DNA from: CAZCCC01 sp964497245
Lineage (GTDB): Bacteria > Patescibacteriota > Patescibacteriia > Buchananbacterales > UBA6539
Direction: 5' to 3'
DNA length: 21,141 nucleotides
Assembly: GCA_964497245.1 (NCBI GenBank)
Contig: CAZCCC010000023.1
Coordinates: 1 to 21,141 of the forward strand
This document shows, in pieces, positions 1-7,216 of the stretch. Under the pieces are notes generated by a model. It did no database searches. It had not been told where the DNA came from and was given only the letters and a program-made list of their open reading frames with translations. The first letter of the stretch is position 1. Each line of letters begins with the position of its first letter. A program made the position numbers and the translations under genes.

Positions 1-2
1 CC

Positions 3-89
3 TGGGACGCCAACTACATTTTTTATCGAGAGACCGGGCTGCGCCCAAAAAAGTTCGAGACCGAGATACTTCACATATTTATAAAATAA
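3..89 (+). CDS. 3' end of an unidentified protein gene (partial)
   Basis: An open frame runs in from the window edge and stops with TAA at 87-89. It gives about 28 residues beginning WDANYIFYRETGLR and ending LHIFIK. The residue mix looks like a real protein C-terminus, and the stop sits just before a strong terminator hairpin, as expected for the last gene of a transcript. The other two plus frames read less naturally. The fragment is too short for me to assign a family, and the gene is convergent with the methyltransferase gene that ends at 203. Confidence 0.5.
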   Translation, partial: WDANYIFYRETGLRPKKFETEILHIFIK

Positions 90-119
90 AAAATGAGCGA
101 TATTATTCCGCTCTTTTTT
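90..119. terminator. Bidirectional rho-independent terminator
   Basis: Stem GAGCG (95-99) pairs with CGCTC (109-113) around a 9-base loop. T6 follows on the plus strand (114-119) and an A-run lies on the left, so the minus strand also has a U-tract. It serves both the gene ending at 89 (+) and the methyltransferase ending at 203 (-). Bases 120-202 hold only a short palindrome, TAATCT-TC-AGATTA, and nothing else I can name. Confidence 0.75.
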
Positions 120-202
120 AGTTTATATAATCTTCAGATTAATTTTAACTTTCACATCGTAATTAAGTAACAAGACGTATTCCGTACAAATCTAAATTAG
201 CA

Positions 203-1069
203 CTATATTATCTTTCTTGCCAAAATAATTAATCTACGACTCTGAAAGTTAAAAAGAGATCCGTCAAAATCCCCGAAAATTATTTCAACCCTTAAGCCAT
301 TTCTCTCTAATAAATATTTAATCTCTGGCAACATAAATAAATAAATGTCGGAAGTATATTCTTTTCTCCTTTTTCCCTCGTTCCATTTTCTGATCAGTTT
401 CCAACGCATGGTCAGCAGGTTAAACTCCTGAATTATTGTAACCTTTAAATCATTGGAAAGCTTTGATATTTTCTTACTACTCAAAACGCCCGTCTTCTTG
501 TTTAGTTTGCCCTTCTTGATTATTCCTTCGAGCCTACGAGCTGGATTATTTAAATCGAGAATTAACAAACTATTATTTTTTAAAGCCTTAACAATACCTT
601 TAATTGTATCATCATGATCTTTATGATTATAAAAATACCCAAAAGAAGTAAACATACAAATAACGGCGTCAAATTCATTTTTGAACGGCAATTTTCGCAT
701 ATCACCAAAAATAAAATTTGCCCCAATTTTTTCCTTTTTGGCATTTTCTTTAGCAATCTTCAAAAAATGTTTTGAATAATCTAACCCAGTCACCGAACAA
801 CCTGATTTAGCCAACATTAAAGAATGTCGACCATAGCCACATCCTAAATCTAATATTTTCTTTTTAGAAATAGGCTTTAATTTTTTTATTAAAAAAGAGA
901 CTTGCTGATTAGTAATCTCTTCGGGAGTAGTATCAATATAAGTTTTAATGTAATCCTGATTAAAAATATTTTGCCACCATTCTTGTTTAGTTTTATTTCT
1001 TTCTTTTTTCATAAGCATTTTAAAAAATATGGGAGAGGAAAGACTAAAAAATCCATCTATCCTCTCCAC
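203..1069 (-). CDS. Class I SAM-dependent methyltransferase
   Basis: A 288-residue protein. Motif I of the Rossmann-fold methyltransferases is plain at residues 72-80 (ILDLGCGYG), followed by an acidic loop in VTGLDYS (about 93-99) and the GDMRKLPF segment. Such enzymes move a methyl group from SAM to a substrate; the substrate cannot be read from sequence. The start is GTG at 1067-1069, chosen because AGGAGG (1078-1083) lies 8 bases upstream and the frame opens 4 bases after the stop of the radical SAM gene, which suggests translational coupling. This would make it the third gene of the peptide-modifying operon, possibly an extra tailoring enzyme. Its base composition is odd for that role: sampled 60-base rows are about 17-23% GC, against 47-57% in the adjoining radical SAM gene. 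A downstream start (ATG, residue 18 or 20) is possible but has no matching ribosome site. Confidence 0.85.
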   Translation of the reverse strand: MERIDGFFSLSSPIFFKMLMKKERNKTKQEWWQNIFNQDYIKTYIDTTPEEITNQQVSFLIKKLKPISKKKILDLGCGYGRHSLMLAKSGCSVTGLDYSKHFLKIAKENAKKEKIGANFIFGDMRKLPFKNEFDAVICMFTSFGYFYNHKDHDDTIKGIVKALKNNSLLILDLNNPARRLEGIIKKGKLNKKTGVLSSKKISKLSNDLKVTIIQEFNLLTMRWKLIRKWNEGKRRKEYTSDIYLFMLPEIKYLLERNGLRVEIIFGDFDGSLFNFQSRRLIILARKII

Positions 1070-1073
1070 TTGA

Positions 1074-2492
1074 CTAACCTCCTATTGCTCTATCAATGGC
1101 CTGCGGATCAAGGCTATACGGCTTGGGACATTCAAGCAGTTCGGCCCTAATCCCATGTTCATCTAGTATTGGCTGGACGACGTCTTTGGCAAAGCGATAA
1201 AGCGGACAGGCACTATCGTCTACCGCCAAGACGCTACCGTGAATTTCCCATGCCACCTTGCGACAGCCACCTCCGCAGTAAGGAAGCAGCTCGCAATTTT
1301 TGCAAGCAGTAGCTTCAACTGGCAAGATTTTGAAGGACTGTGCCAGATCACTGTACCAGATTTCGTCCAACGGCGTCTGCCTTACGTCACCCAGGACGAA
1401 GTTATCAAAGGCGGTACAGGGAGTGACCTTGCCGTTTGGCTTGATCGTAATTGAACCACGCTTGTACTCGCAGCAGCTGCTCTCTGGACGGAATAGGTAG
1501 TAAACCGGCTCTCGAAGCAATGCCGACTTGAAGATGGAACTGATCTGATACTGCATTTCGCCCGATGATGATACTGCATGTCTGACGAGCATCTCATAGG
1601 CTTCAAAAACATCGGACCACTCGGGCATAATCAATTCCTTGTTAACTATTGTTTCACCTTGCTCGCGGGGAACCGAAATGCGCCAAAGCCGAACGGTACC
1701 GAGACTCTCAAGAAAGCGGGCCATTGCCACAAGATGTCTGACATTCTGCTTAATGACAACGGTATTGACCGTCACTGGAAATCCAGCTTCACTAACCCGT
1801 CTGATGAAATCAAGCGTTTTGGCGAAGTTGCCTGATCCACGCATGAAATCATGGACCTCGGCGGTATGACCGTCAAGGCTGACCAGAAAACGAGTAACTA
1901 CCTTCTCTTCTTGAAGTGCCAAAATCACATCTTCGCGATAGATAGTCCCATTCGTAAAGATTCCCGTAAGGTGCACTCGTTGCCTTGCTAAACAGGAAAC
2001 AAGTTCGGGCAAATCCTTTCTCATAAAGACCTCACCGCCAGACAAGACACAGTTAGCCACGTTCAAGCGTCCGAGTTGTTCAACCAGTCTTGCCATTTCT
2101 TCGGTAGTCAATTGGCCACTGATGGCCTCCTGAAAAGTCTGCCTGCCATAGCAATGCTTGCATTTGCCAAAGAGGTTACACCAACCAGTGGCATCAATGT
2201 GGACCTCGCGAAGATATGGAGCCATGGTTAATGAAGGCACTTCCATCTTCGACGGCTTACCACTTATTGCCACAAGCTCGGCTCCACGAAGAGTCTCCAA
2301 AAAACCCACAATATCCTCGGTTGGCTGATTGAATTCCTTGACCAACCACTGGATATCTCGCTCCCCGTTGCAGGCATGAAGAATCTGTGCCTGCAATGAG
2401 TCAAGGACGAATTCGTCGCCTGTCTGGTATTGGTGAAGGTAGAAGTCACCTTCGGCACCCCTGACCAAGCAATCAACCAATTTCGGATACAT
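1074..2492 (-). CDS. PqqD-like/radical SAM/SPASM peptide maturase
   Basis: A 472-residue protein of the radical SAM/SPASM group, which typically modifies side chains of small ribosomal peptides. Residues 1 to about 80 resemble the PqqD-type peptide-binding winged helix (LDSLQAQILHACNGERD, then a paired-helix segment). The radical SAM cysteines are C105, C111 and C114 in GWCNLFGKCKHCYG, a C-x5-C-x2-C spacing rather than the usual C-x3-C-x2-C. The C-terminal part has SPASM cysteines: a CC pair with PNGKVTPC, then CKNCELLPYCGGGC and a last Cys in DSACPLY, expected to hold auxiliary 4Fe-4S clusters. I chose ATG at 2492: AGGAAG (2498-2503) is 5 bases upstream, and a longer reading would run through a strong hairpin. 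A 27-residue peptide gene precedes it and a methyltransferase follows. About 50% GC, unlike both flanks. The product of the modification is unknown. Confidence 0.88.
   Translation of the reverse strand: MYPKLVDCLVRGAEGDFYLHQYQTGDEFVLDSLQAQILHACNGERDIQWLVKEFNQPTEDIVGFLETLRGAELVAISGKPSKMEVPSLTMAPYLREVHIDATGWCNLFGKCKHCYGRQTFQEAISGQLTTEEMARLVEQLGRLNVANCVLSGGEVFMRKDLPELVSCLARQRVHLTGIFTNGTIYREDVILALQEEKVVTRFLVSLDGHTAEVHDFMRGSGNFAKTLDFIRRVSEAGFPVTVNTVVIKQNVRHLVAMARFLESLGTVRLWRISVPREQGETIVNKELIMPEWSDVFEAYEMLVRHAVSSSGEMQYQISSIFKSALLREPVYYLFRPESSCCEYKRGSITIKPNGKVTPCTAFDNFVLGDVRQTPLDEIWYSDLAQSFKILPVEATACKNCELLPYCGGGCRKVAWEIHGSVLAVDDSACPLYRFAKDVVQPILDEHGIRAELLECPKPYSLDPQAIDRAIGG
1078..1083 (-). promoter_or_regulatory. 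Ribosome binding site deciding the GTG start of the methyltransferase
   Basis: AGGAGG on the minus strand, 8 bases upstream of GTG at 1069. It lies inside the last codons of the radical SAM gene (A-I-G-G-stop), so the two genes are translationally linked. Confidence 0.7.
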
Positions 2493-2516
2493 GGCTACTT
2501 CCTTTCTTGAATGTTG

Positions 2517-2553
2517 GTAGAGGGTGGTGCTTGGATAAGCGACCACCCTCTAC
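2517..2553 (-). promoter_or_regulatory. Strong RNA hairpin between peptide gene and maturase gene
   Basis: Twelve perfect pairs (GTAGAGGGTGGT at 2517-2528 with ACCACCCTCTAC at 2542-2553), continued by GCTT/AAGC inside with one bulged base. No U-tract follows on the minus strand, so it looks like a partial attenuator, processing site or 3' stabiliser that would give more peptide than maturase. That role is inferred from the layout of other RiPP operons. Confidence 0.7.
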
Positions 2554-2569
2554 GTGATCTGCGCGGTGA

Positions 2570-2653
2570 TCAGTCCGCGTCCATGTCGACGGCATCCTTC
2601 AGCGTGCGGCTCGATGCCTTCTGACGCTTCTTGAGCTGAAAACCTTTCAGCAT
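2570..2653 (-). CDS. Small putative RiPP precursor peptide (27 aa)
   Basis: A 27-codon frame, ATG at 2651-2653 to TGA at 2570-2572, with a textbook ribosome site (AAAGGAGGTG, 8 bases between AGGAGG and ATG). The peptide starts MLKGFQL, has a basic centre (KKRQK, then a Ser-Ser-Arg-Thr stretch) and ends in an acidic tail (DAVDMDAD). It contains no Cys, Tyr, Trp or Gly-Gly motif; the only aromatic residue is Phe5. It lies directly upstream of the PqqD-like/radical SAM/SPASM gene, on the same strand and behind a good promoter. That is the position of PqqA-type precursors. It lacks the Glu-x3-Tyr of PqqA, so it is not pqqA. I do not recognise the family, and calling it a substrate is inference from position and size. 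The likely modified sites (Lys, Asp, Ser, Thr or Met carbons) cannot be chosen from sequence. Confidence 0.72.
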   Translation of the reverse strand: MLKGFQLKKRQKASSRTLKDAVDMDAD

Positions 2654-2661
2654 GACTCTCA

Positions 2662-2667
2662 CCTCCT
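2662..2667 (-). promoter_or_regulatory. Ribosome binding site of the small peptide gene
   Basis: AGGAGG inside AAAGGAGGTG, 8 bases before ATG at 2653. This is the main evidence that the 27-codon frame is translated. The same sequence and spacing precede the methyltransferase start at 7000. Confidence 0.75.
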
Positions 2668-2806
2668 TTCAAACCTCTGGTTGCAGTTCACTTGTTGTGA
2701 TTTGAGACAAAGGACAGTCTAGCAAGTGGCTAGTTTCTACTGGCTTTTTAGCTTAATAAACCACCAAAAGTCAACCAATTACTAATTTAACCTAGTATAT
2801 CTTAAA

Positions 2807-2835
2807 AATATACAATATTTGCTTAAAAAAGTCAA
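2807..2835 (-). promoter_or_regulatory. Predicted sigma-70 type promoter of the peptide operon
   Basis: On the minus strand TTGACT (2830-2835), a 17-base spacer and TATATT (2807-2812). This predicts a start near 2800 and a leader of about 145 bases before the peptide gene. The leader contains a small hairpin (CTAGC-cactt-GCTAG). A second TTGACT lies at 2769-2774 without a good -10. The stretch 2836-2939 shows no gene. Confidence 0.5.
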
Positions 2836-2939
2836 CAAAACAAAGAAAAAACACACCAAAACTGGAGCGCTGTATTGATTAGTGTAAGTTGTTATTTAAA
2901 CTAAGTTACTAAATTATCTAGAAAACATTAAGCTTAATT

Positions 2940-3332
2940 TCAGTCGATTAATTTTTCTACCACCACCAAAACTTCCTGAGGAGACTTTTCGCCCTTAGCT
3001 AAATATTCGTTAGCGCCTAAACTTAAGCCTTTCTTTTTAGCCTCAATTGAATTTAAATTAGTAAAGACTACAACCGGAATGTTCTTAGTTTTAGGATTAT
3101 CTTTTAGTTTTTCTAAAAAGACAAACCCTAATTTTTCAATCGCCTTATCTTTACCAGGTAATAGAATGTCTAATAAGACTAAATTAACATTATCAGTTTC
3201 GCAAAGCATCATCGCCTCATCAATATCTTTGGTCGATAAAAACCGATAACCGTGGTTATCAAAGATTAAATGATAAACATCAATTAAATCATTTTCGTCT
3301 TCGACAAATAAAATTGTTTTCTTTTGGACCAT
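2940..3332 (-). CDS. Single-domain response regulator (receiver) 2
   Basis: A 130-residue receiver domain with no output domain. The acidic pair is at E11/D12 (FVEDEND), the phospho-acceptor is D55 in LVLLDILLPG, the Thr position is in VVVFTNL, and the conserved Lys is in EYLAKGE. Stand-alone receivers act by protein-protein contact or as relay stages between a kinase and another partner. Its ATG follows the stop of the upstream receiver gene by two bases, and it is the last gene of a kinase/receiver/receiver operon. The partner beyond the kinase is not visible here. I see no convincing terminator between 2940 and the peptide-operon promoter, only an ATTAAGCTTAAT palindrome right after the stop. 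Confidence 0.9.
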   Translation of the reverse strand: MVQKKTILFVEDENDLIDVYHLIFDNHGYRFLSTKDIDEAMMLCETDNVNLVLLDILLPGKDKAIEKLGFVFLEKLKDNPKTKNIPVVVFTNLNSIEAKKKGLSLGANEYLAKGEKSPQEVLVVVEKLID

Positions 3333-3334
3333 AA

Positions 3335-3721
3335 CTACTTAATATTTAAAATTAGTTTAACTCGGCTGACAATTTCTGTCGGCAACACTTCCGCTTTAGA
3401 CCAAAAACCGACTGCTCCCAATTTTTTTGACTTTTCCATTAAATCCTTTTTAATGAGATTGGTTAATAAAACTGCGGGAATATTTTTTGTTTCCTTATTG
3501 CTTTTTAATTTTTCTAACACTTCCATGCCATCCATCTCATCCATAACAATATCAAGTAAAACTAAATCCGGCTTTTCTGATTCAACTTTTTGTATCCCCT
3601 CAATGCCGTTAGTGGCGCTGATTATTTTTAATCCTTCCAACTTAAACTTGGTTGAATACAAAAATACCTGATCCGGATCGTCCTCAATTAGAAGTATGGT
3701 TTTTCCTTTCTTACTAGGCAT
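3335..3721 (-). CDS. Single-domain response regulator (receiver) 1
   Basis: A 128-residue receiver domain. Acidic pocket E13/D14/D15 in LLIEDDPDQ, phospho-acceptor D57 in LVLLDIVMDEMDG, Thr in AVLLTNL, and Lys in FWSKAE. No DNA-binding domain follows. The ATG lies one base after the kinase stop, so the two are surely co-translated. It shares its layout with the receiver gene downstream, but the two differ clearly in sequence; they may be an old duplication with divided roles (phospho-sink and effector, for example). That division is inference. Confidence 0.92.
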   Translation of the reverse strand: MPSKKGKTILLIEDDPDQVFLYSTKFKLEGLKIISATNGIEGIQKVESEKPDLVLLDIVMDEMDGMEVLEKLKSNKETKNIPAVLLTNLIKKDLMEKSKKLGAVGFWSKAEVLPTEIVSRVKLILNIK

Positions 3722-3722
3722 A

Positions 3723-5951
3723 TTATTTACCTTTGTAAACCGGCAAACTTATAATAAAGGCTGTGCCCTTATTTTCCTGACTTTCAAAACTGATTTGGCC
3801 GCCCTGGTGGGCTTCAACAATCTTCTTGATGATAAAAAGCCCTAAACCGGAACCGTCAGTGTACATATTAACGGCATTTTTGGCTCGGCTAAATTTGTCA
3901 AACATCTTTTTTTGGTCGGTTTGAGGAATGCCAATACCGCTGTCGGCTATCTTTATTATAACTCTATCATTGTCCTGTGACAAAATGATATTAACAAATC
4001 CTTTAGCCGTATATTTAATGGCGTTATCAACCAAATTATAAATGGCTTGTTCCAAAAAGTCCGGATCAGCTAAAATTTTAGAAACCGGTTTATCTGGTTT
4101 TTCAATTTCAAACTGCAAACCCTTTTCTTTGGCTTCCGATTGCAAATCTTCATAAACCTCATTAATAACTTCTTCAATTTGAGTCGGTTTAATACTGCTT
4201 GGCACCAGTTCAAATTCGTCAGTGTCCATTTCCGAGGCTCGCAAGATGTCATTAATTATGGTGCTTAATTTTTTGGATTTGTTAAAAATATTATCGATAA
4301 ATTTATTTTGTTGCTGCAGGGGTAATTTTTGAATACTGCCTTCTTTAAACATTGAGATGGTCCCTAAAATTACGGAAACTGGAGTTTTCAGTTGATGGGA
4401 AGCGATGTCTAAAAATTCAGAACGCATTTGTAGCAATTTTTTTAAGTGCTCGGCTTGGGCTTTAAGTTCATCGGCTTGCTCCTTTAAGTCCTCTGTTTGT
4501 TCATCAACTTTCCCTTTAAGGGTTTTACTGAAATCCTGAACCTCTTTGTAAAGTCTGGCATTGTCGATGGCAATTCCCGCCTGGAAAGCCAAAGTGCTTA
4601 AAAGTTCCAAATCTTCTTTGGTGTACGCGTCATTGGAGAGTTTGGAACCCAAAACAATAATGCCGATCAGTTTTTTATTGCTCATTAACGGCAAACAAAG
4701 TGAGGCTTCGATATGCTCCATGTGGTCATAAAGATTTTTAAATCCAACCTGGTCTTTTTTGTTTTTGGCGTCGCGAGCGATTAAAAGCAATTCATCACGC
4801 ACCAGCGGGTTTTGGCTTTTTTGCAAATATTGAGTTAAAAAATTATCCTGCACCAGTGAAATCCCGTTTTGCTCGTTGAAACCAAGTACTTTGGCGATTT
4901 CAAAATGAACCGGCTTTTGCTTTTCATCAATTAATAACACCCCAGCCCGATTGAGCTTCATGGTTTGTTTGATTGTGTCAACAATTAAATTGACGATCTG
5001 ATCTAAATCGTTAAGGTAATTTAATTTTTGTGCCAAAGCATTAATGGTCTGCTGATAATTATAAAGGCTGGCGAAAAAGTATTTATTGGCAATAATTTCT
5101 AAACCTCGATTAACCCCAAATAAAACAGCGACAAAGATAGGGGCGATAATTATTCCGGCCAAATAACCGCTGGGGGAAAAGACCCCGCCGAAGTACTGAG
5201 TATAAGCCCAGGAAATTAAATAAAAAATACCGTAGGTAAACGCCGCCACGCCTAAATAGATAAAAGCTTTTCGAGCGGCAATCCGGATATCCATTAACCG
5301 ATATTTGATTATTGAGTACGCAATGGCGGCGACATAAAACGAAACTAATATATTGGCAACCGGCGGAACCGGAATTTTATACCATAAAAAATAGTTAGTT
5401 GAACCGCCGGCAAAACCAACTAACATTCCGATAAAAACATATTTAATTTGCGACCTTATAATCCCTCGTGAATTTTTATATTTATCAAACAATAAATAGG
5501 TTGCATAAATAACATAGGCAAACCAAACAATCAGAAAAATGTGATAAACTGGCCCGGGCAGTGGCCAAAATTCATAGGAAAAGATATGCTCGATTCGGTT
5601 GACAAAAAAGGGCGTGAAATCAAAAAGAAAAAAGATAACAAATAATAAATAACTGAATATTAAAAACTTTTTTCTTTTTTCGAACAACTCTATAAGCGCG
5701 AGGACGAAATGAAAATAGGTTATCGGAATAAAAACGGCGCCAGCCATAAACACCCGACTCCAGAATAAAGCCGTTTCGGCATTATTGGACATCTGCCAGA
5801 AAAAATAGCCGAAGCTCCAAAAAGCCACACTTCCCGAAAAAAGAGCAAAGGCAATATTAACCCTGCCTTTTTTATTTTTATAAAAAACAAAACCACCGAG
5901 TAATAAGCTCGTTAAGAAATTAACTAAGGCCGAAAAAGCGTAAAAATTCAT
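3723..5951 (-). CDS. Multi-pass membrane histidine kinase with GAF domain
   Basis: A 742-residue sensor kinase. Residues 1 to about 240 form a series of hydrophobic segments like the 7TM N-terminal sensor region of many kinases, followed by two more likely membrane spans up to about residue 300. A GAF-like domain spans about 320-480, then a short Lys/Glu-rich coiled coil (LKEQADELKAQAEHL). The HisKA helix carries H519 in ASHQLKTP, the autophosphorylation site. The ATPase domain shows the N-box N643 (VDNAIKYT), G1 box DSGIGIP and G2 box GSGLGLFI. All catalytic motifs look intact. I chose ATG 5951 because the hydrophobic region begins there; a longer frame to 6029 runs through the upstream terminator. 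No Shine-Dalgarno site is visible. The ligand is unknown. The two receivers downstream are the likely phosphate acceptors. Confidence 0.92.
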   Translation of the reverse strand: MNFYAFSALVNFLTSLLLGGFVFYKNKKGRVNIAFALFSGSVAFWSFGYFFWQMSNNAETALFWSRVFMAGAVFIPITYFHFVLALIELFEKRKKFLIFSYLLFVIFFLFDFTPFFVNRIEHIFSYEFWPLPGPVYHIFLIVWFAYVIYATYLLFDKYKNSRGIIRSQIKYVFIGMLVGFAGGSTNYFLWYKIPVPPVANILVSFYVAAIAYSIIKYRLMDIRIAARKAFIYLGVAAFTYGIFYLISWAYTQYFGGVFSPSGYLAGIIIAPIFVAVLFGVNRGLEIIANKYFFASLYNYQQTINALAQKLNYLNDLDQIVNLIVDTIKQTMKLNRAGVLLIDEKQKPVHFEIAKVLGFNEQNGISLVQDNFLTQYLQKSQNPLVRDELLLIARDAKNKKDQVGFKNLYDHMEHIEASLCLPLMSNKKLIGIIVLGSKLSNDAYTKEDLELLSTLAFQAGIAIDNARLYKEVQDFSKTLKGKVDEQTEDLKEQADELKAQAEHLKKLLQMRSEFLDIASHQLKTPVSVILGTISMFKEGSIQKLPLQQQNKFIDNIFNKSKKLSTIINDILRASEMDTDEFELVPSSIKPTQIEEVINEVYEDLQSEAKEKGLQFEIEKPDKPVSKILADPDFLEQAIYNLVDNAIKYTAKGFVNIILSQDNDRVIIKIADSGIGIPQTDQKKMFDKFSRAKNAVNMYTDGSGLGLFIIKKIVEAHQGGQISFESQENKGTAFIISLPVYKGK

Positions 5952-5960
5952 ATTTTGAGG

Positions 5961-6011
5961 AAAAAAAGAAGCTCGAGAACTCTGCTTTATTATAGCATTT
6001 TTCTCGAGCTT
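5961..6011 (-). terminator. Rho-independent terminator after the second methyltransferase
   Basis: Eleven perfect pairs, AAGCTCGAGAA (5969-5979) with TTCTCGAGCTT (6001-6011), loop 21 bases, then CTTTTTTT on the minus strand (5961-5968). It ends the transcript of the methyltransferase gene that stops at 6029. The loop contains TATAAT on the minus strand (5989-5994), which could be a -10 for the kinase operon, but no good -35 is paired with it. Confidence 0.75.
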
Positions 6012-6028
6012 GAGCCACCTAACGGACA

Positions 6029-7000
6029 CTAATCCTTTTGGGCAATCACCAGGCCGTGGATCTTGAGCGGCTCATAGATGAGCCGATAATCGCTGAACCC
6101 CGCTTTGGTGACGATTTCCGCCAGCTCGGCAGGAGTGCGATAAATCATCGCCCAGTTAATCACCCACTTCAGGAAGTGCATTTCCATGTTGTGGTGGATG
6201 TTGCAGGTCAAAAAGATTCCCTTAGTCTCAAGGGACTGCCGGATCTTTTCAACCAGCCGGATGGCTTTGTCCTGCGGGATGTAGTCAAGCAGACCAAGCA
6301 TCTCGATGACTTGCGGCCGAAAATCTTGGGAAACCCGAGTGACTTGAGCGACGCTGGTCTTGACCGTCTCGATTTGGTCGCCAACTCCATAGCGATCGGC
6401 CAGGAGTATGGCGTAATCCAAAGCGGTCTGATCAATGTCCAGCAACAGCGCTCGGACTCGAATTCCCTTGACCTTAAGTTCGGCCATCACTTCAATGACG
6501 CCCTGAGCCGAACCTGCAGCCAACGAGAGCAACCTAACTTCTTGGTGGTTGCTAAACCGCAGAATTGCTCGCCTGATTTCTTGTTTGACGAGCTTAAGTC
6601 GGTTTCTGACTGCTTGGGCATTCATCATCCCAATCCAGAAATCATCAACGAGCCCGCCGACGGTTTTCTGTTGACCGAACGGATGATTGTAGATGATGTC
6701 CAGAGCTTTCCATGAAGCCTCTCCTTGCTTGATCGCGCGATTCGACAAACCCAATCCATCAAACCAGAAGGTGTTGATGTTCAGATCGGGTTTGCCAAGC
6801 CACCGGCAGAATGACTTTTTCACAATCACCCAGAATGTCAGAAGCCATGAAATCGGCATGGTTAGAACATAAGGCCAACGCCTTTTTTCAAATTCCGCCG
6901 ATTTGACCGGCAACGTTACTGCCACGGTGCCAGTCTCGACTTCCGGCAACTCTGGAATGGTGGCGATTTCCACCATTGTTGAAGCAACCCGACCATTCAT
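6029..7000 (-). CDS. Class I SAM-dependent methyltransferase with extended N-terminal region
   Basis: A 323-residue protein. The catalytic fold is in the C-terminal half: motif I LLSLAAGSAQG (157-167), the acidic end of strand 2 in LLLDIDQTALDYA (186-198), and a following EMLGLLDYIP segment of the usual motif order. Motif I has AAGSAQG in place of the usual GxGxG, which suggests a divergent branch. Residues 1-150 are not typical: a low-complexity start, then a hydrophobic stretch (WPYVLTMPISWLLTFWVIV, about 42-60) that could be a membrane-bound helix, then an aromatic-rich section. The start is ATG 7000, 8 bases after AGGAGG. It has its own promoter and terminator, is divergent from the FadL-like gene, and shares that gene's GC-rich composition. 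A lipid or other membrane-associated substrate is a guess from the hydrophobic segment only. Confidence 0.8.
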   Translation of the reverse strand: MNGRVASTMVEIATIPELPEVETGTVAVTLPVKSAEFEKRRWPYVLTMPISWLLTFWVIVKKSFCRWLGKPDLNINTFWFDGLGLSNRAIKQGEASWKALDIIYNHPFGQQKTVGGLVDDFWIGMMNAQAVRNRLKLVKQEIRRAILRFSNHQEVRLLSLAAGSAQGVIEVMAELKVKGIRVRALLLDIDQTALDYAILLADRYGVGDQIETVKTSVAQVTRVSQDFRPQVIEMLGLLDYIPQDKAIRLVEKIRQSLETKGIFLTCNIHHNMEMHFLKWVINWAMIYRTPAELAEIVTKAGFSDYRLIYEPLKIHGLVIAQKD

Positions 7001-7008
7001 CGTTAACA

Positions 7009-7014
7009 CCTCCT
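7009..7014 (-). promoter_or_regulatory. Ribosome binding site deciding the start at 7000
   Basis: AGGAGG within AAAGGAGGTG, 8 bases before ATG at 7000. The in-frame GTG three codons upstream lies within this site and is therefore not the start. Confidence 0.75.
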
Positions 7015-7060
7015 TTCCGTAAATGTGCGTTTTTGATTAGTCGCCTTAAGGCAACACCAT

Positions 7061-7089
7061 ATACTAGCATAATACCACAAAAATGTCAA
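7061..7089 (-). promoter_or_regulatory. Promoter of the methyltransferase gene, with extended -10
   Basis: On the minus strand TTGACA (7084-7089), 17 bases, then TAGTAT (7061-7066) preceded by TG (TATGCTAGTATA). The leader is about 55 bases. Confidence 0.68.
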
Positions 7090-7128
7090 AGCCAAAAATC
7101 CTAAAAATCTTCAAAAATCTTCATGGCC

Positions 7129-7157
7129 TTGATTTTTTTCGCTAAACATGCTAGTAT
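7129..7157 (+). promoter_or_regulatory. Promoter of the FadL-like gene, with extended -10
   Basis: TTGATT (7129-7134), 17 bases, then TAGTAT (7152-7157) preceded by TG (CATGCTAGTATA). It faces away from the promoter at 7061-7089 and shares the ten bases ATGCTAGTAT plus the next A. Confidence 0.65.
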
Positions 7158-7216
7158 ACCATGTTAGATTGTTTTGGTATTTGACCTTTGAAACCACGAA
7201 CCTAGGGAGAAAACCC

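Noticed and set aside
2493..2546. Longer N-terminus for the radical SAM protein
   Set aside because: It would be coded by the strong hairpin, and ATG 2492 has a proper ribosome site.
2570..2653. Identification of the small peptide as PqqA
   Set aside because: No Glu-x3-Tyr motif and no pqqB, pqqC or pqqE neighbours.
5952..6029. Longer N-terminus for the histidine kinase
   Set aside because: It runs through the terminator of the neighbouring gene; the membrane region starts at ATG 5951.
6038..6715. 225-codon plus-strand frame over the methyltransferase gene
   Set aside because: It is antisense to a gene with a clear SAM fold, promoter, ribosome site and terminator, and shows no domain of its own.
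6930..6965. PELPEVET near the N-terminus of the methyltransferase, as in Fpg/MutM glycosylases
   Set aside because: In Fpg the Pro must be residue 2 after Met removal; here it is at about residue 16, and no other Fpg domain or zinc finger follows. Taken as coincidence.
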